Positions 16,413-25,194 of a DNA stretch of 64,000 nucleotides are shown here, in pieces. The position numbers and the translations under genes are program-made. This DNA is from Hyphomicrobiales bacterium (GTDB lineage: Bacteria > Pseudomonadota > Alphaproteobacteria > Rhizobiales > JAJFHC01). Below the pieces are notes generated by a model. The model was not told the DNA's origin and ran no database searches. It worked only from the letters and a program-made list of their open reading frames with translations. Location of the stretch: assembly GCA_021775835.1 (NCBI GenBank), contig JAJFHC010000070.1:1-64000 (forward strand), given 5' to 3'. Every line of letters begins with the position of its first letter. The first letter of the stretch is position 1.

Positions 16413-16760
16413 TCACTCGTTCTGGGAGCCCGTGACGCCTTTCATGTGATGTGCCAGGGACTCCAGAGAACCTTCCCAGAAACGTACGTAATGGTTTAAC
16501 CAGGCGTGAGCGTCCAGCAGGGAGTCCTCATTGAGGGAGCAGACGCTTGTGCGGCCGGATACGTTCTTATGGATCAATCCAGCACCTTCAAGAGTCTTCA
16601 AGTGTTTCGACACAGCATTGAGCGACATCGGGAAGGGCTCAGCCAAAGTGGTCACGTTGGCCGGCCCCTCGGTCAGTCGCCGCACAATTGAGCGCCGTGT
16701 CGGATCGGACAAGGCGTGGAATATGCGATCCAGGCTGTCGTCGATCTGCATATTACTCAT
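16413..16760 (-). CDS. ArsR-family transcriptional repressor
   Basis: A small winged-helix regulator of 115 residues. LDRIFHALSDPTRRSIVRRL is the standard ArsR opening, followed by an HTH with SLNAVSKHLKTLEGAGLI and a wing. The cysteine metal-binding box (ELCVCDL) is absent, so it is unlikely to sense arsenite; it fits the SdpR/ArsR group paired with SRPBCC proteins. The start at 16760 has GAGAG a few bases upstream. The longer reading frame to 16868 would translate through the 22-bp operator and is rejected. It probably represses both its own operon and the divergent SRPBCC gene. Confidence 0.88.
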   Translation of the reverse strand: MSNMQIDDSLDRIFHALSDPTRRSIVRRLTEGPANVTTLAEPFPMSLNAVSKHLKTLEGAGLIHKNVSGRTSVCSLNEDSLLDAHAWLNHYVRFWEGSLESLAHHMKGVTGSQNE

Positions 16761-16785
16761 GGATCTCTCGAGGTTGGCTTGACTA

Positions 16786-16807
16786 TATTCAACCATATGG
16801 TTGAATA
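16786..16807. promoter_or_regulatory. 22-bp perfect palindrome, likely ArsR operator in the divergent promoter
   Basis: The arms TATTCAACCAT and ATGGTTGAATA meet without a spacer. The site lies 26 bases before the arsR start and 48 bases before the start of the divergent SRPBCC gene, so one dimer could silence both promoters. Palindromes with TTCAACCAT half-sites are typical of ArsR regulators next to SRPBCC genes. Confidence 0.75.
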
Positions 16808-16854
16808 ACACGAAATACAAGTCCACCGTACACACTGCAGAGAGGATACTGTCC

Positions 16855-17247
16855 ATGTCGACGAGCATTCACCAGACTGTTGAATTCAACGCAACGCCTG
16901 CGCAAATTTACGAGGTGTTCATGGACGAGGACGTTCATAGCAATTTTGCCGGCGGTACGTCCAAAATCAGTAGGAACGTCGGCGGATTTGTCTCCATGCA
17001 TGACGGTCAGATTGTTGCCCGTAATCTGGAACTGGAACCGGGCCGGAAAATTGTGCAGGCGTGGCGGGTTTCGGCATGGGAGGAAGGTGTCTACACGCTC
17101 CTTCGCATTCAAATGGCCGGTGTCGGAGACAAGACGTCCGTCACACTGGACCAGACCGGCTGCCCAGAAGAGATGACCGAACACTTGGCAGCCGGATGGC
17201 AGGCGCGGTACTGGGATCCGCTGACCGTCCGATTCAAAACCGCCTGA
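16855..17247 (+). CDS. SRPBCC-domain protein divergent from the ArsR operon
   Basis: A 130-residue ligand-binding fold. VEFNATPAQIYEVFMDEDVHS and the terminal AAGWQARYWDPLTVRF are characteristic of SRPBCC proteins. It is a second copy of the same superfamily as the gene on the other side of the palindrome, but the two are only distantly alike. The start at 16855 follows AGAGGA by eight bases; the frame from 16801 begins inside the operator. Regulation by the ArsR dimer at 16786-16807 is likely. Ligand and reaction unknown. Confidence 0.85.
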   Translation: MSTSIHQTVEFNATPAQIYEVFMDEDVHSNFAGGTSKISRNVGGFVSMHDGQIVARNLELEPGRKIVQAWRVSAWEEGVYTLLRIQMAGVGDKTSVTLDQTGCPEEMTEHLAAGWQARYWDPLTVRFKTA

Positions 17248-17324
17248 TTGACTTGTGTTTTCCTAAGTTGCACCGCATTTTCAATATGCTAACGTTGGCC
17301 ATCTCTTGTCGGAAAGGATAGGTC

Positions 17325-17627
17325 ATGCGACTTTATAGAACTGCCTTTGGTGCCCTGCTCTTGAGTACGGTTTGTGTTCAAGCCGCAGACAGGGACGTCA
17401 TTATCAAGTCCTGTCTTGAGGAACTGAAGATGTCAGCCAAAGCCTGTGATTGCATAGCCGACCGGGTCCAAAAGGAATTCAGCGAACCACAGCTCGCGTT
17501 CTTCTTGGGCATCATTACAAAGGACCGGGCTGCCATGGCGACTGCCCAGAAAACCCTCTCACCAGGCGACATGCCTATTGTTGCCGACAAGATGGAACAA
17601 CTCCCGCAGGAATGCGCGGCGGGTTGA
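17325..17627 (+). CDS. small secreted cysteine-containing protein
   Basis: I do not recognise this 100-residue protein. It has a classic signal peptide (MRLYRTAFGALLLSTVCVQA) with cleavage after AQA-like residues, and a mature part of about 80 residues with cysteines in CLEELKMSAKACDCIADRV and another near the C-terminus. The spacing suggests two disulfides in the periplasm, like small helical chaperone or coat-type proteins. GGAAAGGA precedes the ATG. It lies upstream of the VWA-domain gene and could be part of the same export programme. Confidence 0.6.
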   Translation: MRLYRTAFGALLLSTVCVQAADRDVIIKSCLEELKMSAKACDCIADRVQKEFSEPQLAFFLGIITKDRAAMATAQKTLSPGDMPIVADKMEQLPQECAAG

Positions 17628-17746
17628 ACTTTCGCCGACTTGTGTTGCGGTGAAACTGTCCTGCGTCGGAACCTGCCAAACCGACATCTACCAGGGCCAG
17701 TGAAGTCGGGCTTTCAGACGTAATTTGGCACCGTGAGGAGTATGCC

Positions 17747-19843
17747 ATGAAACAACTACGGTTCATTTTGACCTTGGCAACATTCATTCTGACATCTGCT
17801 TCATTCGGAGGCACTGCCCAGGCCGCCGAACGTGGCATGATCATTCTCGACGGATCCGGGTCGATGTGGGGCCGGATTGACGGCTCGCCAAAAATTTCAA
17901 TTGCACGCGAAGTTCTGTCCCAAGTACTTCAGTCGACACCACCCGATCTGTCGCTCGGCCTCATGACGTATGGTCATCGTGAAAAGGGAAACTGTGCTGA
18001 CATCGAGGTGCTTGTTCCCATTTCATCCAACCCGGGTACACGGATCAGCAAGGCCGCAAATGAGTTGAGTCCGAAGGGCAAAACCCCCTTGACGGATGCC
18101 GTGCGGCAGGCCGCCGAGGCATTGAAATACACCGAGGACAAGGCAACCGTCATTTTGATTACGGACGGCATTGAAACCTGCAATGCAGACCCTTGCGCAC
18201 TCGCCCGTGAACTCAAGAAAACCGGCGTCGGCCTGAAAGTGCATGTGGTGGGGTTCGGACTTTCCGCGGAAGAAGGCCGTCAGGTCTCCTGTATCGCGGA
18301 CGAAACCGGCGGCCTGTACATCCAGGCGGACGATGCAAACGCCCTCGGCGAGGCGTTGACAGATTCGGTTCTGGAAGTAACGGAAGCCGGAGCGGAACAG
18401 CCCCTCGCTGAGGAGGCAGAGGAAGCGGCGGAATTGCCAGTTGCAAGCCTCGACGCCCCTGAAACGGTGGAGATTGCAAGACGGTTCGACGTGACGTGGG
18501 ACGGACCCGGCGAAAAATATGATTACGTTTCTCTGTTTGATCCGACTGGAAACAACGGTGACGGCAAGAGGCTGCGTGATCGCCGGGTTCAAAGTGTGGG
18601 ATTTGAAAAACGGCAAGTCACCCTCGTCGCACCCGTCAGGCCAGGGATTTACGAACTCCACTATTATTACGGCACCAGCCGCCAGGTTATCGGCAAAAGG
18701 AACATCGAAATTGTCGACGCCGAGGTGTCCCTGTCGGCATTACCCACAGTCGATATCGGCCGTCAGTTCAAGGTTGAGTGGGTAGGGCCAGGCGCGCGCC
18801 GGGACGTCATTCAGATTGTTGATCCCGCGGCCAACCAAGGCGAGGGAAAGGCGATCCGCGGCAAGCGCCTGGTCAACGACGATTTCGACAACAAAACTGT
18901 TCAACTCGTTGCACCGGCAAAGCCCGGTTTTTACCAACTGCAATACTGGAACGGAGAGAACAACAAAGTGCTGGCGACCCGGGAGATTGAGGTTCTCGAA
19001 GCAGAAGTATCTCTTACCGCGCCACAGAGTGTAACGATCGGTGCGACTTTCACCATTGAATGGATCGGTCCGGGCGGACGCCGGGACGCTGTTCAGATCG
19101 TCGACCCCAAGAGCAATCAGGGCGAAGGCAAACGTTACCAGGAGAAACGGCTCACCAACGGTGACTTCGACAATCGAAAGGTCCGGTTGCCGGCACCGGC
19201 ACGCCCGGGCCTTTATGAATTGCGCTACTGGAACGGTGAAAACCGCACTGTTCTCGCCACCCGCCAATTGGAAGTGGAGGATGCCGAAGTCAGTATTGAT
19301 GCCCCTGACAGCATCGGCATTGGCGAGACAATAAAGATATCCTGGGTTGGCCCGGGTGGCCGACGCGATACAATACAGTTGTTTGATCCCGATACCGGAG
19401 GTGGCCGCAGCAAGGTGTTGCGATACAGCAGACTGTCAACCGGCGATTTCGATGGACGGACGGTCAAGATAATAGCGACCGCCACGCCCAGGCAGCTGTT
19501 GTTGCGCTACTGGAATGGTGACAGTCGCCTGGTTCTGGCAACAAGGCCGATTGAAATCAAGGCGAGCATCGTCACGGTGAACGGCCCGGAGACGGCGTCG
19601 GCCGGCGAGTCCTTTTCCGTGTCCTGGCAGGGTCCAGGTGCCTATCGTGATTCAGTACAGGTCTTTGACCCAACTGCCGGAAAAAACGGAAAAACACTGA
19701 CGTCTTCACGGCTCGTCAATGGTGACTACGACGGTCGCAAGGCCAAGCTGAAGGCTCCGAAAAAGCCCGGTAACTATTTGTTGCGTTACTGGAACTCGGA
19801 TAACAACACAGCCCTGGCGGAAACGCCGATTACAATAAACTGA
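17747..19843 (+). CDS. secreted von Willebrand factor A protein with five 93-residue beta repeats
   Basis: A 698-residue exported protein: signal peptide to about residue 27, then a VWA domain with an intact MIDAS DGSGSMWG at 35-42, the T of GKTPLTDAV and the D of LITDGIETC. Residues 233-698 are five consecutive copies of a module of about 93 residues, each with APxxVxIGxxFxVxWxGPG, then a QIVDP-type strand, a GDFDxRxVxLxAP strand and ending in YxLRYWNGxNxxVLATRxIE. Such Ca2+/Mg2+-dependent proteins usually bind other proteins at the cell surface. GAGGAG precedes the ATG. The repeats stretch from nucleotide 18443 to 19840. Confidence 0.88.
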   Translation: MKQLRFILTLATFILTSASFGGTAQAAERGMIILDGSGSMWGRIDGSPKISIAREVLSQVLQSTPPDLSLGLMTYGHREKGNCADIEVLVPISSNPGTRISKAANELSPKGKTPLTDAVRQAAEALKYTEDKATVILITDGIETCNADPCALARELKKTGVGLKVHVVGFGLSAEEGRQVSCIADETGGLYIQADDANALGEALTDSVLEVTEAGAEQPLAEEAEEAAELPVASLDAPETVEIARRFDVTWDGPGEKYDYVSLFDPTGNNGDGKRLRDRRVQSVGFEKRQVTLVAPVRPGIYELHYYYGTSRQVIGKRNIEIVDAEVSLSALPTVDIGRQFKVEWVGPGARRDVIQIVDPAANQGEGKAIRGKRLVNDDFDNKTVQLVAPAKPGFYQLQYWNGENNKVLATREIEVLEAEVSLTAPQSVTIGATFTIEWIGPGGRRDAVQIVDPKSNQGEGKRYQEKRLTNGDFDNRKVRLPAPARPGLYELRYWNGENRTVLATRQLEVEDAEVSIDAPDSIGIGETIKISWVGPGGRRDTIQLFDPDTGGGRSKVLRYSRLSTGDFDGRTVKIIATATPRQLLLRYWNGDSRLVLATRPIEIKASIVTVNGPETASAGESFSVSWQGPGAYRDSVQVFDPTAGKNGKTLTSSRLVNGDYDGRKAKLKAPKKPGNYLLRYWNSDNNTALAETPITIN
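18443..19840 (+). repeat. five-fold tandem protein repeat inside the VWA gene
   Basis: Modules at residues 233-323, 324-417, 418-511, 512-605 and 606-698. The second, third and fourth are closest (WxGPGGRRDxxQ and YWNGENxxVLATR), the first and last more diverged. This pattern fits old duplications rather than a recent expansion. Confidence 0.85.
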
Positions 19844-19872
19844 ATTTCTGACACGGATTTGCGAACCAAATA

Positions 19873-20817
19873 ATGCAGCCCAAAATTACGGATCCGGAAA
19901 TATTGGAATACATCCGGCTGGTCCACGAGAACTATCCGCCTAATCCGAACGAACTGTCCGCCGAAAAGGACCGCCAGTGCTACGACCGGTTGTGTGCTTA
20001 TTTTCAAGGTGATCGGCCTGACGACGTCATCGTAGAAGATGCCGTTGTCGAGGCACAGTCGCCAAACCGGGACCTGCCGGTCCGGCGTTACAGAACCGGA
20101 TCACGCCAAGCGGACGAACGCCCGATCCTGCTCTATTTTCACGGAGGCGGTTTCATTGTCGGCGGCTTGGAGAGCCATGATTCGATCTGCGCGGAGTTGT
20201 GTGTGAACAGCGGGCTGGAGGTTGTTGCGCTTGACTACCGCCTGGCCCCTGAGCATCTCTTTCCTGCCGCTCTGGACGACGCTCAGGCAACATACCTTCA
20301 ATTGCTGAATGAAGGGCGACCGGTAATCGTCGGCGGTGACAGCGCCGGAGGCAATCTGGCGGTAGGCGTTTGCCTGCGTGCAAAACGGCTGGGATTCGGC
20401 ATGCCATTTGGTCAGCTCCTGATATATCCGGGGCTTGGCGGCGATCCCGGGAAAGGCTCCTACATCGAGAATGCTGAGGCACCTATGCTGACCCGGGCCG
20501 ACTGCATTCATTACTTCAGAGTCTATTCCGGAGGCCAGGAGCGCGGTGTCACCGATGACCCGGAACTGTCGCCACTTCTGGCGGATAACTTTGTCGGGTT
20601 GCCGCCAGCAGCCGTGTTCGGGGCCGACGTTGATCCGTTGCGCGATGATGCCTCCAACTATGCCAGACGTCTACGTGAAGACGGCATCTCCGTCAGGCAC
20701 TCAAACGATGAGCAACTGGTACACGGGTATCTTAGAGCACGAAGGATAAGCAGCCGCGCAGCGAAGAGTTTTGCCGCAATCTGTGACTCGCTATCCTGGC
20801 TTGCCGGCACGGAATGA
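19873..20817 (+). CDS. alpha/beta hydrolase, hormone-sensitive-lipase family esterase
   Basis: A 314-residue carboxylesterase of family IV. The oxyanion motif is FHGGGFIVGG, the nucleophile elbow GGDSAGGNLA, the acid residue lies in the GADVDPLRDDA loop, and the histidine in LVHGYL. LDYRLAPEH is the usual strand after the oxyanion motif. It should hydrolyse short-chain acyl esters in the cytoplasm. It follows the VWA gene by 29 bases but has a different likely role, so an operon is uncertain. It is convergent with the Ldh-family gene. Confidence 0.92.
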   Translation: MQPKITDPEILEYIRLVHENYPPNPNELSAEKDRQCYDRLCAYFQGDRPDDVIVEDAVVEAQSPNRDLPVRRYRTGSRQADERPILLYFHGGGFIVGGLESHDSICAELCVNSGLEVVALDYRLAPEHLFPAALDDAQATYLQLLNEGRPVIVGGDSAGGNLAVGVCLRAKRLGFGMPFGQLLIYPGLGGDPGKGSYIENAEAPMLTRADCIHYFRVYSGGQERGVTDDPELSPLLADNFVGLPPAAVFGADVDPLRDDASNYARRLREDGISVRHSNDEQLVHGYLRARRISSRAAKSFAAICDSLSWLAGTE

Positions 20818-20896
20818 ACCAAGAGGCGGGCATCGGAGGCAAGACAATTACACCCGGGCAGACATAGCGCAGCACCACGAGGCAAATGTCTGGTCG

Positions 20897-21904
20897 TCAG
20901 CCGCTGCGGCCAATCTCCTGCAGGCGATCGTAAAGAGCTTTTGGCAGTTTTGCGGACCCACTTGCGATCGCCTCCTCGGCCTTTCGCCTGGCACTTTCAC
21001 CGGGAAGCCGGATCTCATCGACCCCCTCCTGCCGTCGCGACTCCTTCAATCGTGTTTTCAAGGTTGAAACGGCATTTTTGAACGCTCCCTCGGGCCCAAG
21101 CGCGGAAGGTTGTATTGCGATGAATGCCATGCCCCGGTTGGTCGCTGCGTCTTCGTCACCAAAAATGCCCGCGCCGACCAGAGGGCCTGTCAACAATTCA
21201 ATCATCATGGCCAATCCAGAACCTTTGTGTTCGCCAAACGGCATGATTGCGCCGTCGAGCGCCGTAGCCGGATCTGTTGTGGCCTGGCCTGATGAATCCA
21301 CAGCAACGCCAATGGGCAGAAATTCATTACGGTTGCGCGCTTCAATGAGTCCGAACCAGGCCATTGCCGCGGTTGCCATGTCGAGCACTAAAGGGTCGGT
21401 ATCGGTCGGCACGGCAATTGCTATCGGATTGGTGCCGAACACCGGGTCGATGCCCCCGGCAATGGCCATCACCTTGGGCGATCCCGCCAGGACGATGCCG
21501 ATATACCCCTCCGCTGCCATTTTCTCGGCGTAATATCCAATCGCGCCAGTTGATGTGCTGGTGTTGCACGTGCCTACAAAAGCAATCCCGAATTCACCTG
21601 CAATCCGGATCGCCTCTTCTGTCGCCATGTAGGACACGACCATCCCTGAACACTGATTTCCATTCAGCCTCAAGGTGGCTCCGTGGGAAGACACCACACC
21701 AACCTGTGAGGCTTCCCCAGGCGGCGTTACCGTGCCCTCGACAATCTTGACCAGGCCCTGATTGTTGTCGCGCAACTGGGCGTACATGAGCACGTCACGT
21801 ACGATATCCGCTTCGAATCCTTCGAGACCTATTTTGATTAGGCAGACTTCAACGAGGTCTTTCAGTTCATCAAGCGGAACGGCCACTAATTCAACATCTG
21901 ACAT
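20897..21904 (-). CDS. Ldh-family (malate/L-lactate/ureidoglycolate dehydrogenase-type) oxidoreductase
   Basis: A 335-residue NAD(P)-dependent dehydrogenase of the type-2 malate/lactate fold, not the Rossmann type. SHGATLRLNGNQCSG resembles the N-terminal catalytic region, followed by GTCNTSTSTGAIGYY, GTNPIAIAVPT, ALDGAIMPFGEHKGSGLAMMIELLTG and a C-terminal LPGE. The family covers malate, ureidoglycolate, sulfolactate and delta-1-piperideine-2-carboxylate reductases. A role in the metabolism of D-amino-acid products such as cyclic imines is possible, but position and motifs do not decide the substrate. Confidence 0.88.
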   Translation of the reverse strand: MSDVELVAVPLDELKDLVEVCLIKIGLEGFEADIVRDVLMYAQLRDNNQGLVKIVEGTVTPPGEASQVGVVSSHGATLRLNGNQCSGMVVSYMATEEAIRIAGEFGIAFVGTCNTSTSTGAIGYYAEKMAAEGYIGIVLAGSPKVMAIAGGIDPVFGTNPIAIAVPTDTDPLVLDMATAAMAWFGLIEARNRNEFLPIGVAVDSSGQATTDPATALDGAIMPFGEHKGSGLAMMIELLTGPLVGAGIFGDEDAATNRGMAFIAIQPSALGPEGAFKNAVSTLKTRLKESRRQEGVDEIRLPGESARRKAEEAIASGSAKLPKALYDRLQEIGRSG

Positions 21905-22268
21905 TTCGTTCTCACCTTAGTCCCAAAGGTTAAAACTGATATCCGTCAAGGGTCAGACCGCGCGCTCGTTGAGCGCCGGACATATTTTGTAATCAACACC
22001 TTATGCCCAACAATGCCGTGTAAGGACACGGGTGTCGAGGGGTCTTGATATCCGGCACCGCCACATAAATGCCACGATGATTATAAAATTAGGACAATGG
22101 TTCGCCATTTTGTGAATTTTCAGGGAACCAAATTTGGGTAGGATCGTTATTGGAAACCAGTGCAGTTGAAACATCGATTGCACACACGATATTGACCCTA
22201 TGCCGGAAATCACGTCGGCGGGGAACATGAAACCAGACGATCGCCAATCAAGCGAGGGATGAAGCAGA
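21905..22268. other. intergenic region, no gene recognised
   Basis: A 364-base divergent spacer between the Ldh-family gene and the L,D-transpeptidase gene. It is AT-richer than its surroundings and should hold both promoters. GAGGG at 22254 is the ribosome binding site of the transpeptidase. I found no convincing RNA gene or short ORF; the only dyad I noticed is a 10-base CCAAATTTGG. Confidence 0.5.
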
Positions 22269-22865
22269 ATGGATCGACGGTCACTATTATTCGGCGGAAT
22301 GGCATTTGCCGCATCAGGCACAACTGCATTCGCAGAAGCATTGGAAGTACATTTCAATTTCAAGTCGGCTTACTCGAACAACGGTTCCTTTAGCAAAAGA
22401 TACCGAGGCAAAAGGCGGGTCAAGTATTCGACCGATGAGCGGCCCGGCACAATTATCATCAGCACCAGGGAACGCGCTCTGTATTTTGTGTTGAACAATC
22501 GCGAGGCCATTCGTTATGGCGTCGGCGTCGGACGACAGGGGTTTTCCTGGACCGGCGTAGCCAACATCAAACGAAAAGCAGAATGGCCCTCCTGGCACCC
22601 GCCAAAGGAAATGATCGAACGCGAACTCAAGCAATACGGTCGCAGGATTCCTGACTTCATGCCCGGCGGACCGGAAAATCCTCTTGGTGCCAGGGCACTT
22701 TATCTGTTTCAGGGCAACAAGGATACGCTCTACCGTATTCATGGAACAAATCGCCCGGGTTCCATAGGGCTGGCGGTTTCCAGTGGATGTATCCGGATGC
22801 TCAACAACGAAGTCGTTGATCTCTACAATCGGGTCAGTCACGGCGCAAAAGTTGTCGTCGTTTGA
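22269..22865 (+). CDS. L,D-transpeptidase (YkuD domain)
   Basis: A 198-residue exported cell-wall enzyme. The N-terminus MDRRSLLFGGMAFAASGTTAFA reads as a twin-arginine-like signal peptide. The catalytic YkuD motif is complete: IHGTNRPGSIGLAVSSGCIRM, with His and Cys as the catalytic pair and Arg stabilising the acyl enzyme. In alphaproteobacteria these enzymes make 3-3 peptidoglycan crosslinks or attach proteins to the wall. A strong intrinsic terminator follows, so it is a single-gene unit. Confidence 0.93.
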   Translation: MDRRSLLFGGMAFAASGTTAFAEALEVHFNFKSAYSNNGSFSKRYRGKRRVKYSTDERPGTIIISTRERALYFVLNNREAIRYGVGVGRQGFSWTGVANIKRKAEWPSWHPPKEMIERELKQYGRRIPDFMPGGPENPLGARALYLFQGNKDTLYRIHGTNRPGSIGLAVSSGCIRMLNNEVVDLYNRVSHGAKVVVV

Positions 22866-22886
22866 CCGCCACACGGTTTCAGAACA

Positions 22887-22917
22887 GCGGGGCCACAAGT
22901 TTGGCCCCGCTTTTTTT
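22887..22917 (+). terminator. intrinsic terminator of the L,D-transpeptidase gene
   Basis: A 9-bp perfect stem GCGGGGCCA/TGGCCCCGC with a six-base loop is followed by seven T. It starts 22 bases after the stop codon. Confidence 0.93.
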
Positions 22918-23029
22918 GTCAGCGTTATCTCCAAGTTTGTATGATCACGAACCCGTTTGTCGGAACTTTTCCGCTTCGGGGACGTAATAAGGTTAAATCA
23001 CAATTCTAGACACATGGCGGAGACACCAG

Positions 23030-23623
23030 TTGGCCAAAGAACGCGATGCCATACGATCGGAATTCGATCAGGTCCTGGAGACACAACTGGATGCGCTCTA
23101 TCGCACAGCCTATCGCATGTTGTCCTCGCGGGAAGATGCTGAAGACGCGGTGCAGGACACATGTGGCAAGGCATTGCGAAGTCTCGGTACTTTCAAGCCC
23201 GGAAGCAGCATGGCGGCTTGGGTATTCAGGATCCTGTCGAATACCTGTATCGACAAGATCCGGGCTCGCAAACGCGCGGTGCACATCCCAATCGACTCCG
23301 AAACTGTCGCCCACCGCCCGGAGCTTCGGCAGACCGACGCCACCCCCGAACAGGAAACACAACGCAACACAGTGAAACGGCGTCTCAAGGAAGCCATCGA
23401 CTGTTTGCCCGACGAAATGAAACCGGTGGTTCAACTCGTCATCATTGAAGAATTCAGCTACTCGGATGCCGCTCATGCTCTCGAGTTGCCTATCGGTACG
23501 GTTCGCTCACGTTTAAGCAGAGCCCGTCAGAGGCTATGTTATGCGCTGGCAGATGTTCTGGACGTGCCGACAACACATGCCGTACAAGCACCGTCGTCTC
23601 CACCTCTTCGCATTGTGAAGTGA
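23030..23623 (+). CDS. ECF-type RNA polymerase sigma factor
   Basis: A 197-residue sigma factor with region 2 (LYRTAYRMLSSREDAEDAVQDT, then AWVFRILSNTCID) and region 4 (LPDEMKPVVQLVIIEEFSYSDAA with the HTH LELPIGTVRSRLSRAR). It lacks regions 1 and 3, as ECF factors do. The start appears to be TTG at 23030, seven bases after CGGAG; the ATG at 23014 is out of frame. The next gene carries a zinc-binding anti-sigma domain and begins nine bases after this stop codon, so the two are a regulatory pair. Confidence 0.9.
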   Translation: MAKERDAIRSEFDQVLETQLDALYRTAYRMLSSREDAEDAVQDTCGKALRSLGTFKPGSSMAAWVFRILSNTCIDKIRARKRAVHIPIDSETVAHRPELRQTDATPEQETQRNTVKRRLKEAIDCLPDEMKPVVQLVIIEEFSYSDAAHALELPIGTVRSRLSRARQRLCYALADVLDVPTTHAVQAPSSPPLRIVK

Positions 23624-23631
23624 GGCAGATC

Positions 23632-24441
23632 ATGACAATCAACGACTGTAAAATTGACCTGGAAGCTTTTGTCGACGGACAGTGTTCGCCGCAGGACTCG
23701 TCAAATGTTCTTTCACATTTGGCCGAATGCGACCGCTGCGCCAAGGAGGCCCTCAGACTGGAGCAGCTTTCCTTGCTTCTTCGCGATGAGTTTGGTGCCG
23801 AGACGGCTCCGGGCTCGCTTCGTGAGTCCGTGGAAGAACTGAAGACCCTCCCTGACCCGACGGACGTGCCAGCACCATCTTTCCTCGGCAGACGAAATTT
23901 TATGGTAGGTGCAGGAGGAGCACTTGCCGCAGGTGTGGTCGGGTTCATGTTGTTACCGCCCGTTCTTAACACAGTCTCGGGCCCCACCGATCTCATTCAG
24001 ACGTTCTTTGAGGACTTTGAAACATATCTGCTCAAGGGCAAGGTCGTGGATGTTGCCGAGCAGGACATGGTTGCCCTCGCCTCCTGGTATGAAGCTCGTC
24101 TGAATTTTCCATTGCCGCCGCTGCGATCCCACGGTGACGGCATTGCCCTCACAGGAGGCCGATTGTGCTGGCTTCTTCATCGCCGGCTTGCCTCGCTGAG
24201 TTATAGTGGCGATGACGGTCCGATGTTGCTCTACGTCATGAAGGCGGACGAGCTTGAACTGCCAGAAGGGCAGAACTACGATTCGCTGGGTTCCGAGTTT
24301 TCCTGGCATCGCCACGGGACCAAGACCGGCGTGGTCTGGAAGAAACACGGACTTGTGTTTGCACTGATCGGAAACCGCGAACTGAAACGGATGGAGGAAA
24401 TTGCCGTTTCATTGGCCGGCCCGCGTCGCACTAAGGCTTAA
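23632..24441 (+). CDS. membrane-anchored anti-sigma factor with zinc-finger (ZAS) domain
   Basis: A 269-residue protein. Residues 1-45 hold the ZAS motif HLAECDRCAKE (H-x3-C-x2-C), which binds and blocks ECF sigma factors. A single membrane helix follows (about residues 88-110). It is preceded by GRRNFMVG, which resembles a twin-arginine motif. The C-terminal 150 residues are periplasmic and presumably sense the signal. GAGG overlapping the stop codon of the sigma gene is the ribosome binding site. The longer frame from 23536 overlaps the sigma gene and is rejected. Confidence 0.85.
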   Translation: MTINDCKIDLEAFVDGQCSPQDSSNVLSHLAECDRCAKEALRLEQLSLLLRDEFGAETAPGSLRESVEELKTLPDPTDVPAPSFLGRRNFMVGAGGALAAGVVGFMLLPPVLNTVSGPTDLIQTFFEDFETYLLKGKVVDVAEQDMVALASWYEARLNFPLPPLRSHGDGIALTGGRLCWLLHRRLASLSYSGDDGPMLLYVMKADELELPEGQNYDSLGSEFSWHRHGTKTGVVWKKHGLVFALIGNRELKRMEEIAVSLAGPRRTKA

Positions 24442-24497
24442 ACTAGACTTTCCGAGACTGACAATTCAGCCGTAACATTCGGACACCTTCGAGAATA

Positions 24498-25157
24498 ATG
24501 CCCAAGGAAGCAGATCCAAAAGCTCTTGACCGACGCAAATTCGCATCAAGTGTATCTGCGTCCCTCCTCTTGCTGCCGTCATCGGCAACACTGGCGGCGG
24601 CGGCTGTCGTAACCCCCCGGCAAACCGACGGCCCGTTTTATCCAGACCGCAAAGACAGGTTCTCTGACGTCGACAACGATCTTGTTCTGATCTCCTCGAA
24701 GACCAGAGAGGCCGGCGGCACGATCTTGCATCTTGGCGGAACAGTACTTGATGCTAACGGCCACCCCCTTACAGGTCAGATTGTTGAAATCTGGCAATGC
24801 GACATTAATGGCCGCTATCTGAGCCACAAGGACTGGTCGCTCAGACGGTCACGGGACACATATTTTCAGGGATTTGGTTCAGCTCACACGAGTTCCAATG
24901 GCCATTACCGGTTCAGAACCATAAAACCTGTGCCCTATACCGGCAGAACACCACATATTCACGTCAAGGTCCGCGGCACATCCGGGGAAACCCACACAAC
25001 GCAGATGTATTTGGCGGGTGATGCCGGGAATGCACGCGATGGTCTCTACAACAGACTCTCGCGGAGAGAACAGCAACAGGTGACCGTCGTGTTGCGTCCA
25101 ACCGAAAATCAAGACCTTGAAGCTGATTTCAACATCGTTGTGCCGTGGCGGGCATAA
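24498..25157 (+). CDS. exported intradiol ring-cleavage dioxygenase
   Basis: A 219-residue non-haem Fe(III) dioxygenase like the protocatechuate 3,4-dioxygenase beta subunit. An N-terminal DRRKFASSVSASLLLLPSSA segment looks like a Tat signal peptide, so it may act in the periplasm. Iron ligands are the tyrosines in NGRYLSHKD and NGHYRF and the histidines of PHIHVKV. TDGPFYP and GQIVEIWQCD are family hallmarks. It follows the sigma/anti-sigma pair by 56 bases, so it may belong to that regulon. The aromatic or hydroxylated substrate is unknown. Confidence 0.87.
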   Translation: MPKEADPKALDRRKFASSVSASLLLLPSSATLAAAAVVTPRQTDGPFYPDRKDRFSDVDNDLVLISSKTREAGGTILHLGGTVLDANGHPLTGQIVEIWQCDINGRYLSHKDWSLRRSRDTYFQGFGSAHTSSNGHYRFRTIKPVPYTGRTPHIHVKVRGTSGETHTTQMYLAGDAGNARDGLYNRLSRREQQQVTVVLRPTENQDLEADFNIVVPWRA

Positions 25158-25194
25158 CCTCACCGGGCTTGAGAAATTGAATCAGGTTACAAGA

